Source of the DNA: Pseudolactococcus sp041800635
Lineage (GTDB): Bacteria > Bacillota > Bacilli > Lactobacillales > Streptococcaceae
Reading direction: 5' to 3'
Length of the DNA stretch: 64,000 nucleotides
Assembly: GCA_047833645.1 (NCBI GenBank)
Contig: CP181259.1
Coordinates: 620,001-684,000, forward strand
Under the pieces are notes generated by a model. It was not told the DNA's origin. It was given only the letters and a program-made list of their open reading frames with translations, and ran no database searches. Below, piece by piece: positions 42,887 to 52,838 of this stretch; within the stretch, counting starts at the first letter, position 1; each line of letters begins with the position of its first letter. The position numbers and the translations under genes were made by a program.

Positions 42887-43459
42887 TTATTTTTGCATGA
42901 GATTAAAGACAAATTTATCATTTTTCAAATCGAGCTTATTGGCCTGTAAAAAAGTATCCTTAGCCAGGGCGATTTGCGGTAGATCGATTAAAACTTCTTG
43001 TTTCTCTGAGTTAATGGTGACAAACTTGGGTAAATCGTAGGCCCCTTTGACATAGTTCAAAACGGTCTTAGCAGGCAGGCTCAAGGTGCCGATAGAGATA
43101 CTGGTCACTTTCAGATTCACTGACCCGTCATTTAAGGCATAGGGTTCAAAATAAACATACAAGGGAATCTCTTTCCCAAACAATTTATAAGACCCTTCCA
43201 GAACGGCTTTATCTGAGAGATAAAACTTATAGGACATTTTATTATCTTGAAAGTCGCCTAGATATTTATTAATCAAGGTATTCAGTTGCTCAGTATTGGT
43301 TGAAATTTCTGCGACTTTATTGACGCCTTTGATGACGCTCACCTTGTCCAAAACTTTTTGATCTCGGTGTTTGGTCACCTGAAAGCCAACGACTGCAACG
43401 ACTGCAATATTGATGGCGAGTATCAGTAAAAAGAGGTACTTCCAGTAATTATTTTTCAT
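42887..43459 (-). CDS. DUF2140 (YpmS-like) membrane-anchored protein
   Basis: 190 aa from ATG 43459 (AAGGAG upstream). One N-terminal transmembrane helix (LFLLILAINIAVVAVVGF), then an extracellular beta-rich domain typical of YpmS (YLSDKAVLEGSYKLFGKEIP, FEPYALNDGSVNL). Always found with the SGNH lipase gene ypmR. The ATG overlaps the stop of that gene by 11 nt. Role unknown; probably envelope-related. Confidence 0.85.
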   Translation of the reverse strand: MKNNYWKYLFLLILAINIAVVAVVGFQVTKHRDQKVLDKVSVIKGVNKVAEISTNTEQLNTLINKYLGDFQDNKMSYKFYLSDKAVLEGSYKLFGKEIPLYVYFEPYALNDGSVNLKVTSISIGTLSLPAKTVLNYVKGAYDLPKFVTINSEKQEVLIDLPQIALAKDTFLQANKLDLKNDKFVFNLMQK

Positions 43460-44312
43460 TATGATGCTCCTTATAGGCTTCAGCCACTGCGTCACTCATG
43501 ATCTGGTAGCCGATATTATTCGGATGGAAATGATCTTCCTCAAACAGCGCATTGTTAGTAATCGTTTGGACCTCACCATCACTAGTGGTCACACCTTTAC
43601 TGCCATTTACCCCTTGGTAGAGCAGGTCGTTAATCGGGACAAAGTACATCTGCTTTTGCTGAGCAACGATCTCCTGTGTGGCTTGGTTCCAATGGTCGAT
43701 GACCTCTTGCATCTCCGTGATATCAGGGAAATTGAGATAAAAAGGATTATAGATGCCGAGAATATAAACCTGCGCAGTTGGATTATGGTCCCGGATGAAA
43801 TCAAAGATTTCAGTCAGCTGCTTTTGGTAGGTTTGGGCAGGCTTCTCAAACGACTGCTCCGTCAAATTCGTGAGCTGTGTCCGGATGACCTTCATGACAT
43901 CATTGCCACCGACCGTGATCGTGATCACATCAGCCTTCTTAATCGCTGTTTGAATCTTCTTTTCCTTGACCATGCGTTTGTAAATTTGGGTCGAGGTATT
44001 GCCGGCGACGCCGAAATTTTGGGACACAACATTCACATCATTGCTCTCGCTAATAGCATTGGCTAACAGCGGAATAAAGCCACCTTGATTAGTCTGATCC
44101 CCAACCCCTTCTGTCAATGAATCTCCGATTGCCACATAATTCAGACGTTTCTGAGTCAGGGCCGATTTCAAATCCTTTTTAGAGAGTTCAGATCCTGCAG
44201 GTCGAATTAAAAAATGGCTAATGGCAGTAAAGAGGACAAAAATTGCCACCACGAAGACGGCAATCTCAATCAACCAGCGGCGTACACGCCCTTTGTATTT
44301 GTTTTCTTTCAT
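43449..44312 (-). CDS. SGNH/GDSL lipase-like protein (YpmR-like)
   Basis: 287 aa from ATG 44312 (AGGAAG). N-terminal membrane anchor (IEIAVFVVAIFVLFTAISHF), then SGNH blocks: AIGDSLTEGVGDQ (nucleophile Ser), GVAGNTST, TVGGNDV and the C-terminal DHFHPNNIGYQ (Asp/His). Extracellular esterase/acyl hydrolase, substrate unknown. Co-translated with the DUF2140 gene. Confidence 0.9.
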   Translation of the reverse strand: MKENKYKGRVRRWLIEIAVFVVAIFVLFTAISHFLIRPAGSELSKKDLKSALTQKRLNYVAIGDSLTEGVGDQTNQGGFIPLLANAISESNDVNVVSQNFGVAGNTSTQIYKRMVKEKKIQTAIKKADVITITVGGNDVMKVIRTQLTNLTEQSFEKPAQTYQKQLTEIFDFIRDHNPTAQVYILGIYNPFYLNFPDITEMQEVIDHWNQATQEIVAQQKQMYFVPINDLLYQGVNGSKGVTTSDGEVQTITNNALFEEDHFHPNNIGYQIMSDAVAEAYKEHHNEK

Positions 44313-44377
44313 ATAACTTCCTATTAGGGTATTGTGCACGACCGATTAACTGTTGCGCTTAGGCAGGGCATACTGAC

Positions 44378-45208
44378 TTATTCAAACTCGATCATCAGCG
44401 CCCAAGCGCCAGGACCGGTATGGGTTGCAACCGTTGAGTTGGTATCTAAAATTGGAATTTTTTTATCAACATAAGGTTGTAGCTTATCTCGCATCAATTC
44501 AGAAAAAGGAATGTTTTCAGCATGGGAAATGCCGATTTCTTTAATTTTTCGACCCGTAATTTTATCTGCAAACTCATCCAACCATTTTTGGAAGGTCTTA
44601 TTACCGCGACCTTTTAACATCGGTTCTAAGGACGTGTCGACTAGCTCCATGACCACTTTAATGTTCAAAAGACCACTCAGAACACCCGTCACACGATTGA
44701 CACGACCACCCTTGACCAAATTGTCAAGATTGGCTATCCCGATAAAGAGTTCCGTATTCTTTTTCGTTTTCTCGATCGCTGCCAGAATGGCTTCTTTTGT
44801 CGCACCATTCGCTGCCAATTTCGCAGCCTCGATGACTTGGAACTTCAAGCCTTGGTCGATAAAATCGCTATCGATCACGGTCACATCTGCGTTTGAGAGC
44901 ATGGCCCCTTGACGCGCCGCTTCTACTGTTCCAGATAAAGCCTTGGTCAAATGGATGCTGATGATTTGGCTACCGTCTGCGGCTAGTTGATCGTAAACCT
45001 CCGAGAAGACGCCAACTGGAGGTTGAGACGTCTTAGGGAGATTCTTGCTGACCTTCATTTTTGCCATGAATTGGGCCGCTGATAAATCCGTATCCTGGTA
45101 AAGGACACCATCAATCAAAATCGCTAAAGGGACAATCGTAATCCCATATTTGTCAATCAGTTCTGGTTCAACAGTAATCGTCGAATCCGTCACAATTTTT
45201 ATCGTCAT
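44378..45208 (-). CDS. DegV family fatty acid-binding protein
   Basis: 276 aa from ATG 45208. Conserved KIVTDSTITVEPELIDKYGI, the TSQPPVGVF lipid-site loop and the C-terminal HTGPGAWALMIEFE. Family members bind long-chain fatty acids; some are FakB subunits that present fatty acid to FakA kinase. Monocistronic, 65 nt after it begins the SGNH gene. Confidence 0.9.
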   Translation of the reverse strand: MTIKIVTDSTITVEPELIDKYGITIVPLAILIDGVLYQDTDLSAAQFMAKMKVSKNLPKTSQPPVGVFSEVYDQLAADGSQIISIHLTKALSGTVEAARQGAMLSNADVTVIDSDFIDQGLKFQVIEAAKLAANGATKEAILAAIEKTKKNTELFIGIANLDNLVKGGRVNRVTGVLSGLLNIKVVMELVDTSLEPMLKGRGNKTFQKWLDEFADKITGRKIKEIGISHAENIPFSELMRDKLQPYVDKKIPILDTNSTVATHTGPGAWALMIEFE

Positions 45209-45435
45209 TATCAAAAACTCTTTTCTGTCAAAAATTACTAAAAAATAAAAAATATTCTCTAGTAATCTCAAAAATTATGTTATACTTGAGATGAAGTAGT
45301 TATCAAAACTAGATAGCAAGATTTGAACCGCTTCTTAAATTATTATATCAAATTTTGAGTAAAATTTCTCACATTATCATGTTGCTTTTTAGCGCCAACC
45401 ACTCACTAGCTTATCCAATAGAAAAAAGGTATCTT

Positions 45436-46077
45436 TTGAAAAATTCTAAAGCTTACATCATTACCAACGAAGTCTTCAATGCCGTCACCCACGGCATCGG
45501 CTTTGGGTTTGCCGTCGCAGGACTGATCTTGCTCATCCTTAAAGGTGCTGCCCATCATTCCGCACTTGAAATCGTCAGCTACAGCATTTATGGGACGACA
45601 CTCGTCCTACTCTTTCTCTTTTCCACCTTGTTCCACAGTCTCATTTTCACCAAGGCCAATCAAGTCTTTCAAGTATTTGACCATTCCTCGATCTATCTTT
45701 TGATCGCGGGCACTTACACCCCCTACTGCTTAATCACCCTCAACGGCTGGCTAGGTTGGACCTTGTTTGGCATTGTTTGGGCCTGTGCCATCACCGGTGT
45801 CGTCCTCAAATCTGTCTTTCTTCCCAAATGGGATCACGTCCCACGCCTCTCAACCGTCTTATACGTCATCATGGGCTGGCTCATCATCTTTGCCTTGAAA
45901 CCCCTCTGGGATGCCCTGCCACACGCTGGCGTTTGGCTACTCTTTGTTGGTGGTGTCCTCTACACCTGTGGCGCCTTCTTCTACTCCCTCAAATTCCCTT
46001 ATGCCCACGTGGTTTGGCATTTATTTGTCATGGCAGCTGCCGTGCTGATGTGGATTTCCGTTTATAAATTTATCTAA
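45436..46077 (+). CDS. Hemolysin III family (PAQR-type) membrane protein
   Basis: 213 aa from TTG 45436 (AGG 6 nt upstream), which matches family length. A frame from 45355 would add 27 residues unlike the family. Seven membrane helices; conserved EVFNAVTHGIGFG, STLFHS, FDHSSIYLLIAGTYTPY and the final HVVWHLFVM with metal-binding His/Asp residues. Predicted hydrolase-like membrane protein, role unknown. Ends at a bidirectional terminator shared with dnaE. Confidence 0.88.
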   Translation: MKNSKAYIITNEVFNAVTHGIGFGFAVAGLILLILKGAAHHSALEIVSYSIYGTTLVLLFLFSTLFHSLIFTKANQVFQVFDHSSIYLLIAGTYTPYCLITLNGWLGWTLFGIVWACAITGVVLKSVFLPKWDHVPRLSTVLYVIMGWLIIFALKPLWDALPHAGVWLLFVGGVLYTCGAFFYSLKFPYAHVVWHLFVMAAAVLMWISVYKFI

Positions 46078-46119
46078 AAAGAGACGCCCCATGTCAGTCG
46101 ACAGAAGGCGTATCTTTTT
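46076..46119. terminator. Bidirectional terminator between hemolysin III gene and dnaE
   Basis: AAAAAGAGACGCC and GGCGTATCTTTTT pair around an 18-nt loop, with A and T runs on both sides. Confidence 0.8.
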
Positions 46120-46153
46120 GGTTTTAGTTTAGCAAGCTATCATTCGAAGAAAA

Positions 46154-49100
46154 TCACCGATAAACCGCTTTATCCACATATCCCATCAAGCGTTTCAACA
46201 AAAGCTCTGACTCATCCACGTAAATGCCCGTCATTTGCGTGGTTTTCGTCGTTTGGTTATAGAGAATGACCGGTGAATTACCCGGAAATTCTCTTAAAAT
46301 CTGAGCGATTCTGACATTTTTGCTCGTGTCTAAAATCGCCAGCCAAAGTTTCTTATCCGTTTCCAGCACCTTGACAAGCTGATCAGCCACCAACTGCAAA
46401 CGATCATTGCGCTCAGAAACCTTACCCGTCATCAAGTAAAAATCATTGACTTCCAGATCAGCCAGATAATGATGATAAGCCTCCGGAAACATGGTCACAT
46501 CGAGCTCATCCTTGGTATCTGTCACATTCAAGAAAGCCATGGTCGCACCAGTCTTGGTGCGATGCGTCTTCAAATGCGTCAGTTGGACGAGAATCGTTGC
46601 TTTTTGACCCGCCGAAAGCTGACTGACCTCAGTGAAATTACCTTGGCGTGTTCTCGCGATCCGCATCAGAGGATGTTCCGTCACTGCCACCCCCATCAAC
46701 TCAAACTCCATCTGATATTTTTCAGCATTGCTATAGTCTTCGTAATCAACATAAGCAAATTTTAAATTCGTCGTCGTTTCCGAAAAGAGATCCGTTTGGA
46801 AAACGGCATTAAACTCCAGTAATTTCTTAAGATTTTCAACTAATTTTCGACGATTAGAATCAAAATGATCAAAGGCCCCAATTTCAATCAAGGGTTTAAT
46901 CACCGTTTCCTTACGATAGTTGTCTGGTAATTTCTGGATAAAATCCTGCAGACCTGAAAATTCCCGATGTTCAATGACCCAAAGGGCTAAATCGCGCGGC
47001 AAACTCTTAATCGCCCGCAGGCCTAAGAAAATCTCACCTTTAGATAATTTATCATAGTAGGGCATGCGATTAATTGTCGGTTGTGCCAGTTTAAAGCCTA
47101 GATTTTGTGCATCATTAAGTAGCGCGATGCGTTTACTATCCCGCAACATAATTTCATAAAAGACATCTGGATAGTGGGCTTTGAAATAGGTCATCTGAAC
47201 GGCTAGGGCACCATAACCAAAGGCGTGAGACCGATTAAAACCGTAGTTGGCAAAACGTTCAATCAGTTCATAAATCTCAGTCGCTTTTTCTGTCGTGTGG
47301 CCTTTTTTCAAACTACCTGCGATGAATTCTGCTTTTAATTGCTCAAATTCACTGCCTTGTTTTTTAGAAATGGCACGTCTCAGTAAATCCGCCCGACCGA
47401 GTGAGAAGCCCGCAAAAACTTGAGCGACCTGCATGATCTGTTCTTGGTAAATCATGATGCCATAAGTCGGTGCTAAAATATCCGCAATCGAGTCGTCCGG
47501 ATAGATGACCGACTCCTCACCATGACGCCGTCTGATAAATTCAGGAATGAAGGCTGATGGTCCTGGTCTGAAAATTGAGGTTGCTGCGACAACATCCGCA
47601 AATTCTGTCGGTTTTAATTGGCGTAGGAAATTCATCATCTGAGGGTTTTCAAACTGGAAAATCCCCAAAGTCTGACCCTTTCTGAAAATTTCCAACGTCG
47701 CATCGTCATTGAGATCAATTTGGCTGATGTCGATTTGCTGTTCATGCTTGTCCGCTACTAAATCCCGCATGTCATTGATGAAAGTTAAATTTTTGATACT
47801 CAGAAAGTCAAACTTGATCAGGCCAATCGCTTCGACATCGTGTGCCTCAAACTGAGTGATAGGCAGGGTTTCGCCTGGTGCTAGAGGCAGGTAATCTGTC
47901 AAGTCATGTGCCGCAAGAACAACGCCTGAGGCATGGACAGATTTCTGACGTGGCATGCCTTCTATTTTTTGCGCATAGGCAAAGATTTTTTGGAGGCGCG
48001 AATCGTTAATGATCTCGGCACGAAAACGGTTATTCTTTTCGTATTCCTGGGCGAGATTATCCGAGCGACCAATCATACTTGAAACATGTGAAATTTCAAC
48101 TTCTGTCATGCCAAAGACCTTGGCGACATCACGAAAACTTTGCTTCATCCCAAAGGTCGAGAAGGTCATAATCTGTGCGACATGACTACTGCCGTAACGA
48201 TTTTTGACATAAGTCAGGATTTCAGCACGCTGATTATCCGGCATGTCAATATCGATATCGGGTAGACTAGCCCGCTCAGGATTAAGGAAGCGCTCAAAGA
48301 GTAAGTTGTTAGCAACCGGATCGACACCGGTGATTTGCAAGGCATAGGCCACGAGTGACCCTAAGGCAGAGCCACGTCCCATCCCTGTATAGATCTGTTG
48401 TGACCGTGCATAGCGGATGACATCTGCGACGATCAAGAAGTAATCATCAAAGCCCATCTCATGAATGACACTCAGCTCATGGTCCAGTCTAGTTTGATAG
48501 GGCGCTGAAGTTAAATTGCTAGCCTTCAAAAAGGTTTCGGCGGTTTCTCGCAACTCATCTACTGCTGACTTTTCAGGATTAAAGCGCGGTAGAGCAAGGG
48601 TGTCAAGCGCGACATCGTAGCTGATTTCTGAAACCAGCCGATCCAAATTTTTCAGACTCTGCTGATCAAATAAGGCACGAACCTCGCTTTCTGCTCGCAA
48701 ACTTTCGAAGTGGTTGCTGGTCAGACTATCATCATACTTGGTGCCGTTTTTAACGTGGTGTAAAATCGCCAGCGTCTCTGCATCCCCAGCGTTTAGGTAC
48801 CTCACCGATAAAAAAGGAATGGTCGGCCGCAAAAATCCTGATGCCATTGGCTGCGCCAAACCGACATACACATCGTTTTGGGGCAATTGGGACAGGATAC
48901 TGTCGACGGCTGAATCCGCGGGAAGGATGAGGGCAACATCGCTCAGATGACTGTGGATGTCTGAAAAGTTATTATAGCCGAAGTTTTTCTTACTCGAGAT
49001 GCTGTAGAGATTTTTAAGGCCGATATTTGTTTTGGCGATGAAGGTGAAATTGATGGCTAGTCCGTCTAGCAAAAGCATCGTTTCGTAACCGATGACTGGC

Positions 49101-49276
49101 CGAATATCTGCTGCTTGGGCTTGCGTGATGAATTGGTGGGCAGCATGGAGATTGTCGATATCCGAAATGCCCAGCGTTTGGTAGCCGAGCGCTTTTGCTG
49201 CGGTGATGTAGTCGGTGAGTTTGACCGTCGCATCCATGAAGCTAAAAACGGTTTTTGTATTAAGTTGGGCGTACAT
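46154..49276 (-). CDS. dnaE: DNA polymerase III subunit alpha (DnaE)
   Basis: 1040 aa, the short Gram-positive DnaE. PHP domain (residues 1-200; metal residues look degenerate), palm with the catalytic aspartates in LPDIDIDMPDN, GRGSALGSLVAY, the fingers (GFNRSHAFGYGALA) and the C-terminal OB fold with tandem HhH. In Firmicutes it extends RNA primers before PolC takes over and serves in lesion bypass. Probably monocistronic. Confidence 0.96.
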   Translation of the reverse strand: MYAQLNTKTVFSFMDATVKLTDYITAAKALGYQTLGISDIDNLHAAHQFITQAQAADIRPVIGYETMLLLDGLAINFTFIAKTNIGLKNLYSISSKKNFGYNNFSDIHSHLSDVALILPADSAVDSILSQLPQNDVYVGLAQPMASGFLRPTIPFLSVRYLNAGDAETLAILHHVKNGTKYDDSLTSNHFESLRAESEVRALFDQQSLKNLDRLVSEISYDVALDTLALPRFNPEKSAVDELRETAETFLKASNLTSAPYQTRLDHELSVIHEMGFDDYFLIVADVIRYARSQQIYTGMGRGSALGSLVAYALQITGVDPVANNLLFERFLNPERASLPDIDIDMPDNQRAEILTYVKNRYGSSHVAQIMTFSTFGMKQSFRDVAKVFGMTEVEISHVSSMIGRSDNLAQEYEKNNRFRAEIINDSRLQKIFAYAQKIEGMPRQKSVHASGVVLAAHDLTDYLPLAPGETLPITQFEAHDVEAIGLIKFDFLSIKNLTFINDMRDLVADKHEQQIDISQIDLNDDATLEIFRKGQTLGIFQFENPQMMNFLRQLKPTEFADVVAATSIFRPGPSAFIPEFIRRRHGEESVIYPDDSIADILAPTYGIMIYQEQIMQVAQVFAGFSLGRADLLRRAISKKQGSEFEQLKAEFIAGSLKKGHTTEKATEIYELIERFANYGFNRSHAFGYGALAVQMTYFKAHYPDVFYEIMLRDSKRIALLNDAQNLGFKLAQPTINRMPYYDKLSKGEIFLGLRAIKSLPRDLALWVIEHREFSGLQDFIQKLPDNYRKETVIKPLIEIGAFDHFDSNRRKLVENLKKLLEFNAVFQTDLFSETTTNLKFAYVDYEDYSNAEKYQMEFELMGVAVTEHPLMRIARTRQGNFTEVSQLSAGQKATILVQLTHLKTHRTKTGATMAFLNVTDTKDELDVTMFPEAYHHYLADLEVNDFYLMTGKVSERNDRLQLVADQLVKVLETDKKLWLAILDTSKNVRIAQILREFPGNSPVILYNQTTKTTQMTGIYVDESELLLKRLMGYVDKAVYR

Positions 49277-49474
49277 GACAACTCCTTTCTGCGCTTTTGT
49301 TTGCTTGCTGAGCTAGATGGTCTCACAAATCCTGATCGCTATTATTTTTCGATGTTTTTCTTGCAAAATTTCCTTATTTCTATTATACTTTATTTTGAGA
49401 GAAGAAACATATCAGGACATATCTAAAATTTTCATTTTCTATTTTAGAAAGCCCTTTAGAAAGCAGATGGTGTT

Positions 49475-49666
49475 ATGAAATTCTTCGTTGTTCTATTTTG
49501 GTCATTGATTTTAAGTGAAATTTCTGGCTTTGTTATCGGCAGACTTAATGATACAAGTTTCCAACCTGGCTTGGCGGCAATCATTGCCGTTGCCTTCGCA
49601 GTCTTCATCTTTATCCTAGACAAAATCGCGATTCCAAAAGATCCAGAAGCTGAAACATCGAAATAA
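49475..49666 (+). CDS. DUF2929 (YjzD-like) small membrane protein
   Basis: 63 aa with two membrane helices (FFVVLFWSLILSEISGFVIG and AAIIAVAFAVFIFILDKIA) and a charged tail. Length and MKFFVVLFWSLIL start match YjzD/DUF2929, often near dnaE in Lactobacillales. Role unknown. Confidence 0.8.
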   Translation: MKFFVVLFWSLILSEISGFVIGRLNDTSFQPGLAAIIAVAFAVFIFILDKIAIPKDPEAETSK

Positions 49667-49690
49667 GCCCTTGGGTTTATTTTTTTATTT
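49664..49690 (+). terminator. Terminator of the DUF2929 gene
   Basis: AATAAGCCC and GGGTTTATT stem followed by TTTTTT. Confidence 0.7.
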
Positions 49691-49706
49691 TCTAAAATAT
49701 TTTGCT

Positions 49707-49735
49707 TTGAACATTTGAAATAAATAAGATATAAT
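49707..49735 (+). promoter_or_regulatory. Promoter of the disrupted ABC transporter gene
   Basis: TTGAAC (49707-49712), 17-bp spacer, TATAAT (49730-49735). Confidence 0.75.
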
Positions 49736-49739
49736 GAAA

Positions 49740-49753
49740 CGAAAGCGATTGCA
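49740..49753 (+). promoter_or_regulatory. cre-like CcpA site over the ABC transporter start point
   Basis: CGAAAGCGATTGCA, one mismatch to TGNNANCGNTNNCA, 4 nt after the -10 box: a classic repressing position. Confidence 0.55.
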
Positions 49754-50219
49754 TAAACTGTGTGATTGAGAGAGGTAAAAGATGTTCCATTATATTCAAA
49801 AATTCAAATGGCACAATGCCCTTTTATTTGTAATCATCCTATTTTGGGCGGGTATTAATGTGGTCAGTTCACTTGTCTTGACTTGGCTTCTTGATGCGAT
49901 TATTGATGGCAAATGGCAGACCTTCCTATTTTGGGCTACCATGGATGTTCTATGTTGGGTCATCTACAGCTTCTTACAGGCCACAAAAGACACTTTCAAG
50001 GAACGAATCATCTAAAATCAGCTCAACACAATCCGAGAAGATATTTTAGACGATCTCACGCACAAACCCTACGATCAGGTCAAAGTCAATAGTAAAGAGA
50101 CCTACAGCTCTTGGTTGGTAAACGATATGACGTTACTGCATGACAATGGTTTCATCCAGTTTTACGGCGCTGTTGAGAGTGTTGTGACTGTTCTTTTAAA
50201 TGCCTTTGCTATTATTTAT

Positions 50220-51633
50220 GGCTCTTTGTCAACTGTAGTGGGTAGATGAAAAGCTAACACCTAGAGAGGACGAACTTCGTCCTCTCTTTCTTTATGTTCA
50301 ATGCAATCAAAATCCGTTTTTTAAAGTTTTCAAAGTTCCTGAAACCAAAGGCATTTCTCTTAATGACTTTGATGAGATTATTGGTAGCTTCCAGTTTGGC
50401 GTTTGAATAAGGCAATTCCATGGCGTTTAAAACCTTGTCTTTATCCTTTAAAAATGTCTTCAATACCGTCTGGAAAATAGGATTAACGATGGCTATTTCC
50501 TGTTCGATGAGGTCAAAGAAATGGTCTGAGTTCTTCTCTTGGAAATGAAATAAGAGAAGCTGATAGAGTTCATAGTGTTGTCGTAGTTCCTCGGAGAAAG
50601 ACAGGAGTTTTTCTAGGATTTCCTTGTTAGTCAAATGCATTCGAAACATAGGGCGATAAAATCGTTTATCGCTGAGTTTACGGCTATCTTGTTGTATCAA
50701 TTTCCAGTAACGTTTCAAGGCTCGGTATTCCTGCGATTTTCTGTCGAATTGATTCATAATTTGAATACGGACACGGTTCATAGCACGACTAAGGTGTTGC
50801 ACGATATGAAAGCGATCGAGTACAATTTTTGCATTCGGAAAAAGCTGTTTAGCAAGTTGATAATAGGGACTAAACATATCCATGGTAATCACTTTGACCC
50901 GATTTCTAACCTTTCTAGGATAGCGTAGAAAGTGGTTTCGGATGGTTGCTTGAGTTCTTCCGTCGAGAATGGCGATGATATTTAGGGAGTCGAAATCTTG
51001 AGCGATGAAGCTCATTTTCCCCTTCTTGAAGGCATACTCGTCCCAACTCATCACCTCAGGTAGGGTATTCCAATCCGTTTCAAACTTGAACTCATTGAGC
51101 TTTCTCATAACTGACGATGTTGAAATTGATAGCCTGTGTGCAATATGTTTCATTGCTTGATTTTCGATGAGTAATTGTGCGATTTTCTGGTTAACAGCGA
51201 CAGAGATTTGGTGGTTCTTCTTGACAAGAGGAGTTTCAGCGACCGCCATTTTTCCGCAATCTTTACACTTGAAACGACGCTTTCTAAGGCGGATAAGTAA
51301 AGGGTAGCCAGCAGTTTCTAGGTAGGGGATTTTAGAAGTTTTCTGGTAGTCGTACTTAGCCATTTGTCCCTTGCATTTTGGGCATTTAGGGGCTGTGTAG
51401 TCCAAGTGACCGTGGAGTTCTAAGTGAGTCCCCATATCATATTCATCAGTGATAGTGATATTTTTGTCTTTAATTCTGAGAAAATTTGTGATAAGATTTA
51501 GTTGTTCCATATGAGTCTTTCTAATGTGAGTTTCGTCGCTTTTCATTATAGGTCATATGGGACTTTTTTTCTACACTAAAAAAGGCTCCATAATCTCTAC
51601 AGTGGATTTACCCACTACAGAAATTATAGAGCC
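50220..51633 (-). mobile_element. ISL3-family insertion sequence, copy 2 (1414 bp, inverted)
   Basis: Same length, ends and transposase protein as copy 1. Perfect 8-bp target duplication TTATTTAT (50212-50219 and 51634-51641). It interrupts the ABC transporter gene. Opposite orientation to copy 1, 12 kb apart. Confidence 0.95.
50254..51510 (-). CDS. ISL3-family transposase (copy 2)
   Basis: 418 aa, the same protein as that of copy 1, with the zinc ribbon, HTH and DDE blocks described there. Start at 51510 for the same reason (the ATG at 51546 overlaps the -10 box). Intact and presumably active, as the identical transposases and clean target duplications suggest recent movement. Confidence 0.95.
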   Translation of the reverse strand: MEQLNLITNFLRIKDKNITITDEYDMGTHLELHGHLDYTAPKCPKCKGQMAKYDYQKTSKIPYLETAGYPLLIRLRKRRFKCKDCGKMAVAETPLVKKNHQISVAVNQKIAQLLIENQAMKHIAHRLSISTSSVMRKLNEFKFETDWNTLPEVMSWDEYAFKKGKMSFIAQDFDSLNIIAILDGRTQATIRNHFLRYPRKVRNRVKVITMDMFSPYYQLAKQLFPNAKIVLDRFHIVQHLSRAMNRVRIQIMNQFDRKSQEYRALKRYWKLIQQDSRKLSDKRFYRPMFRMHLTNKEILEKLLSFSEELRQHYELYQLLLFHFQEKNSDHFFDLIEQEIAIVNPIFQTVLKTFLKDKDKVLNAMELPYSNAKLEATNNLIKVIKRNAFGFRNFENFKKRILIALNIKKERTKFVLSRC

Positions 51634-52802
51634 TTATTTATTTCCACTGGCTTTTACTGGTCGTTTCTATCTTGATGACTGCTTTTGTTTATTTCGCACC
51701 ACAATTTTTTGAAAAAAGAATTGCCAAAGCCACGCAAGATGTTTCAGATTTCTCCAATCAAGCTCTGGGCAAAACAACCGATTTCTTCAATGGTTTTGAA
51801 GTTTTCTATCACAATAACCAAGGCAATTATTTCAAAACACAAATTTTAAATAGTTTTAGAGCCTTAATCAATCCCAAAGTCACCTTGGCCAGACTATCTG
51901 CGACTGCCAATGCCATTTCGATGATGGCCAGTATCTTGCACAAGTAGTAATGTTTATCGTGACTGGCTATTTAATCATCCATGGAGAAGTCACGACAGGG
52001 GTAATCTTCTCCATCGCCAATCTCACCAGTTGTTTATTTAAATATACACGAGGGGCTGCCTACAATATTATCACCTTCAAAGGGACTTTCAAGTTAATGG
52101 CAAAATATCACATGAATCAAGCACACTCTAAGGAGGAGTCCACAGCGCCAGTAAAAGCGTTTACAACAGCGATCGAAACGAAAAATCTAGTCATGCCATT
52201 TGAAGATGGTCATAGGCTTACTTTTCCAGATTTCGTCATCAAGAAAGGCGAGAAGGTTGCGATCGTTGGGGATTCAGGTTCCGGCAAATCAACCTTGGTG
52301 CATTTGCTCATGGGCAATAGGCGTAACTATGAGGGTGACATTTTCATCGAGCAAGCCAACTACTGTAACATCACGATTCAAAGTTTACAAGATATCATCG
52401 CGCTCATCCGGCAAGAAGCTTATGTCTTTCATGAAACCTTAGCTGACAACCTGAAAATTGGTCGTGAGATTCCAGACCAACTCTTTGATCAGACCTTAAA
52501 GACAAGTCTGGCAGACAGTTTTGCTCGAGACAGACTAGAAACTGTCTTTGACGATAACTTTTCTGGTGGTCAAAAGGCACGGCTTTCTATTGCACGTGAA
52601 TTAATGGGTGATAAGCCAATCTTAATCATGGATGAGAGTACTGCCAACCTCGACAAACAAACTGCCATTCAGATTGAGCAAAACATTTTAAGTGACCCAC
52701 AATTAACTGTCATCATGATCACCCATCATCTCTACGATGAAAGTCGTGACTTGTTGGATCAAATCATTCAACTTTAGACATCTAATAAATGTAAGGGTCA
52801 AT

Positions 52803-52838
52803 CAAAAAATCCAGAACAGTCCGTCCTGGATTTTTTGA
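52803..52838. terminator. Bidirectional terminator between ABC remnant and pyrG
   Basis: AAAAAATCCAG and CTGGATTTTTT pair around an 11-nt loop. Confidence 0.9.

Larger units (their letters stand above)
49782..52777 (+). pseudogene. ABC transporter (permease-ATPase fusion) broken by stop codon, IS and frameshift
   Basis: Without the IS the gene would encode about 525 aa. The membrane half begins at 49782 with two helices. An in-frame TAA at 50013-50015 (probably a former Gln codon) stops it after KERII; the same frame continues to the IS at 50220. After the IS the frame resumes and runs to 51947, where a one-base shift near 51935 (LAQVV restores sense) leads into the ATPase half: Walker A GDSGSGKST, signature FSGGQKARLS, Walker B ILIMDEST, H-loop ITHH. 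A type I exporter of peptide or drug type. A GTG/ATG-started piece from 51950 could still give a stand-alone ATPase fragment, but no function is expected. Confidence 0.9.

Noticed and set aside
43461..44066. 201-aa plus-strand frame opposite the SGNH lipase gene
   Set aside because: The minus strand encodes clear SGNH motifs; the plus frame has no recognisable domain or start signals.
36935..51633. Composite transposon bounded by the two ISL3 copies
   Set aside because: Each copy has its own perfect and different 8-bp target duplication, and the DNA between them is ordinary core genome. They are independent insertions.
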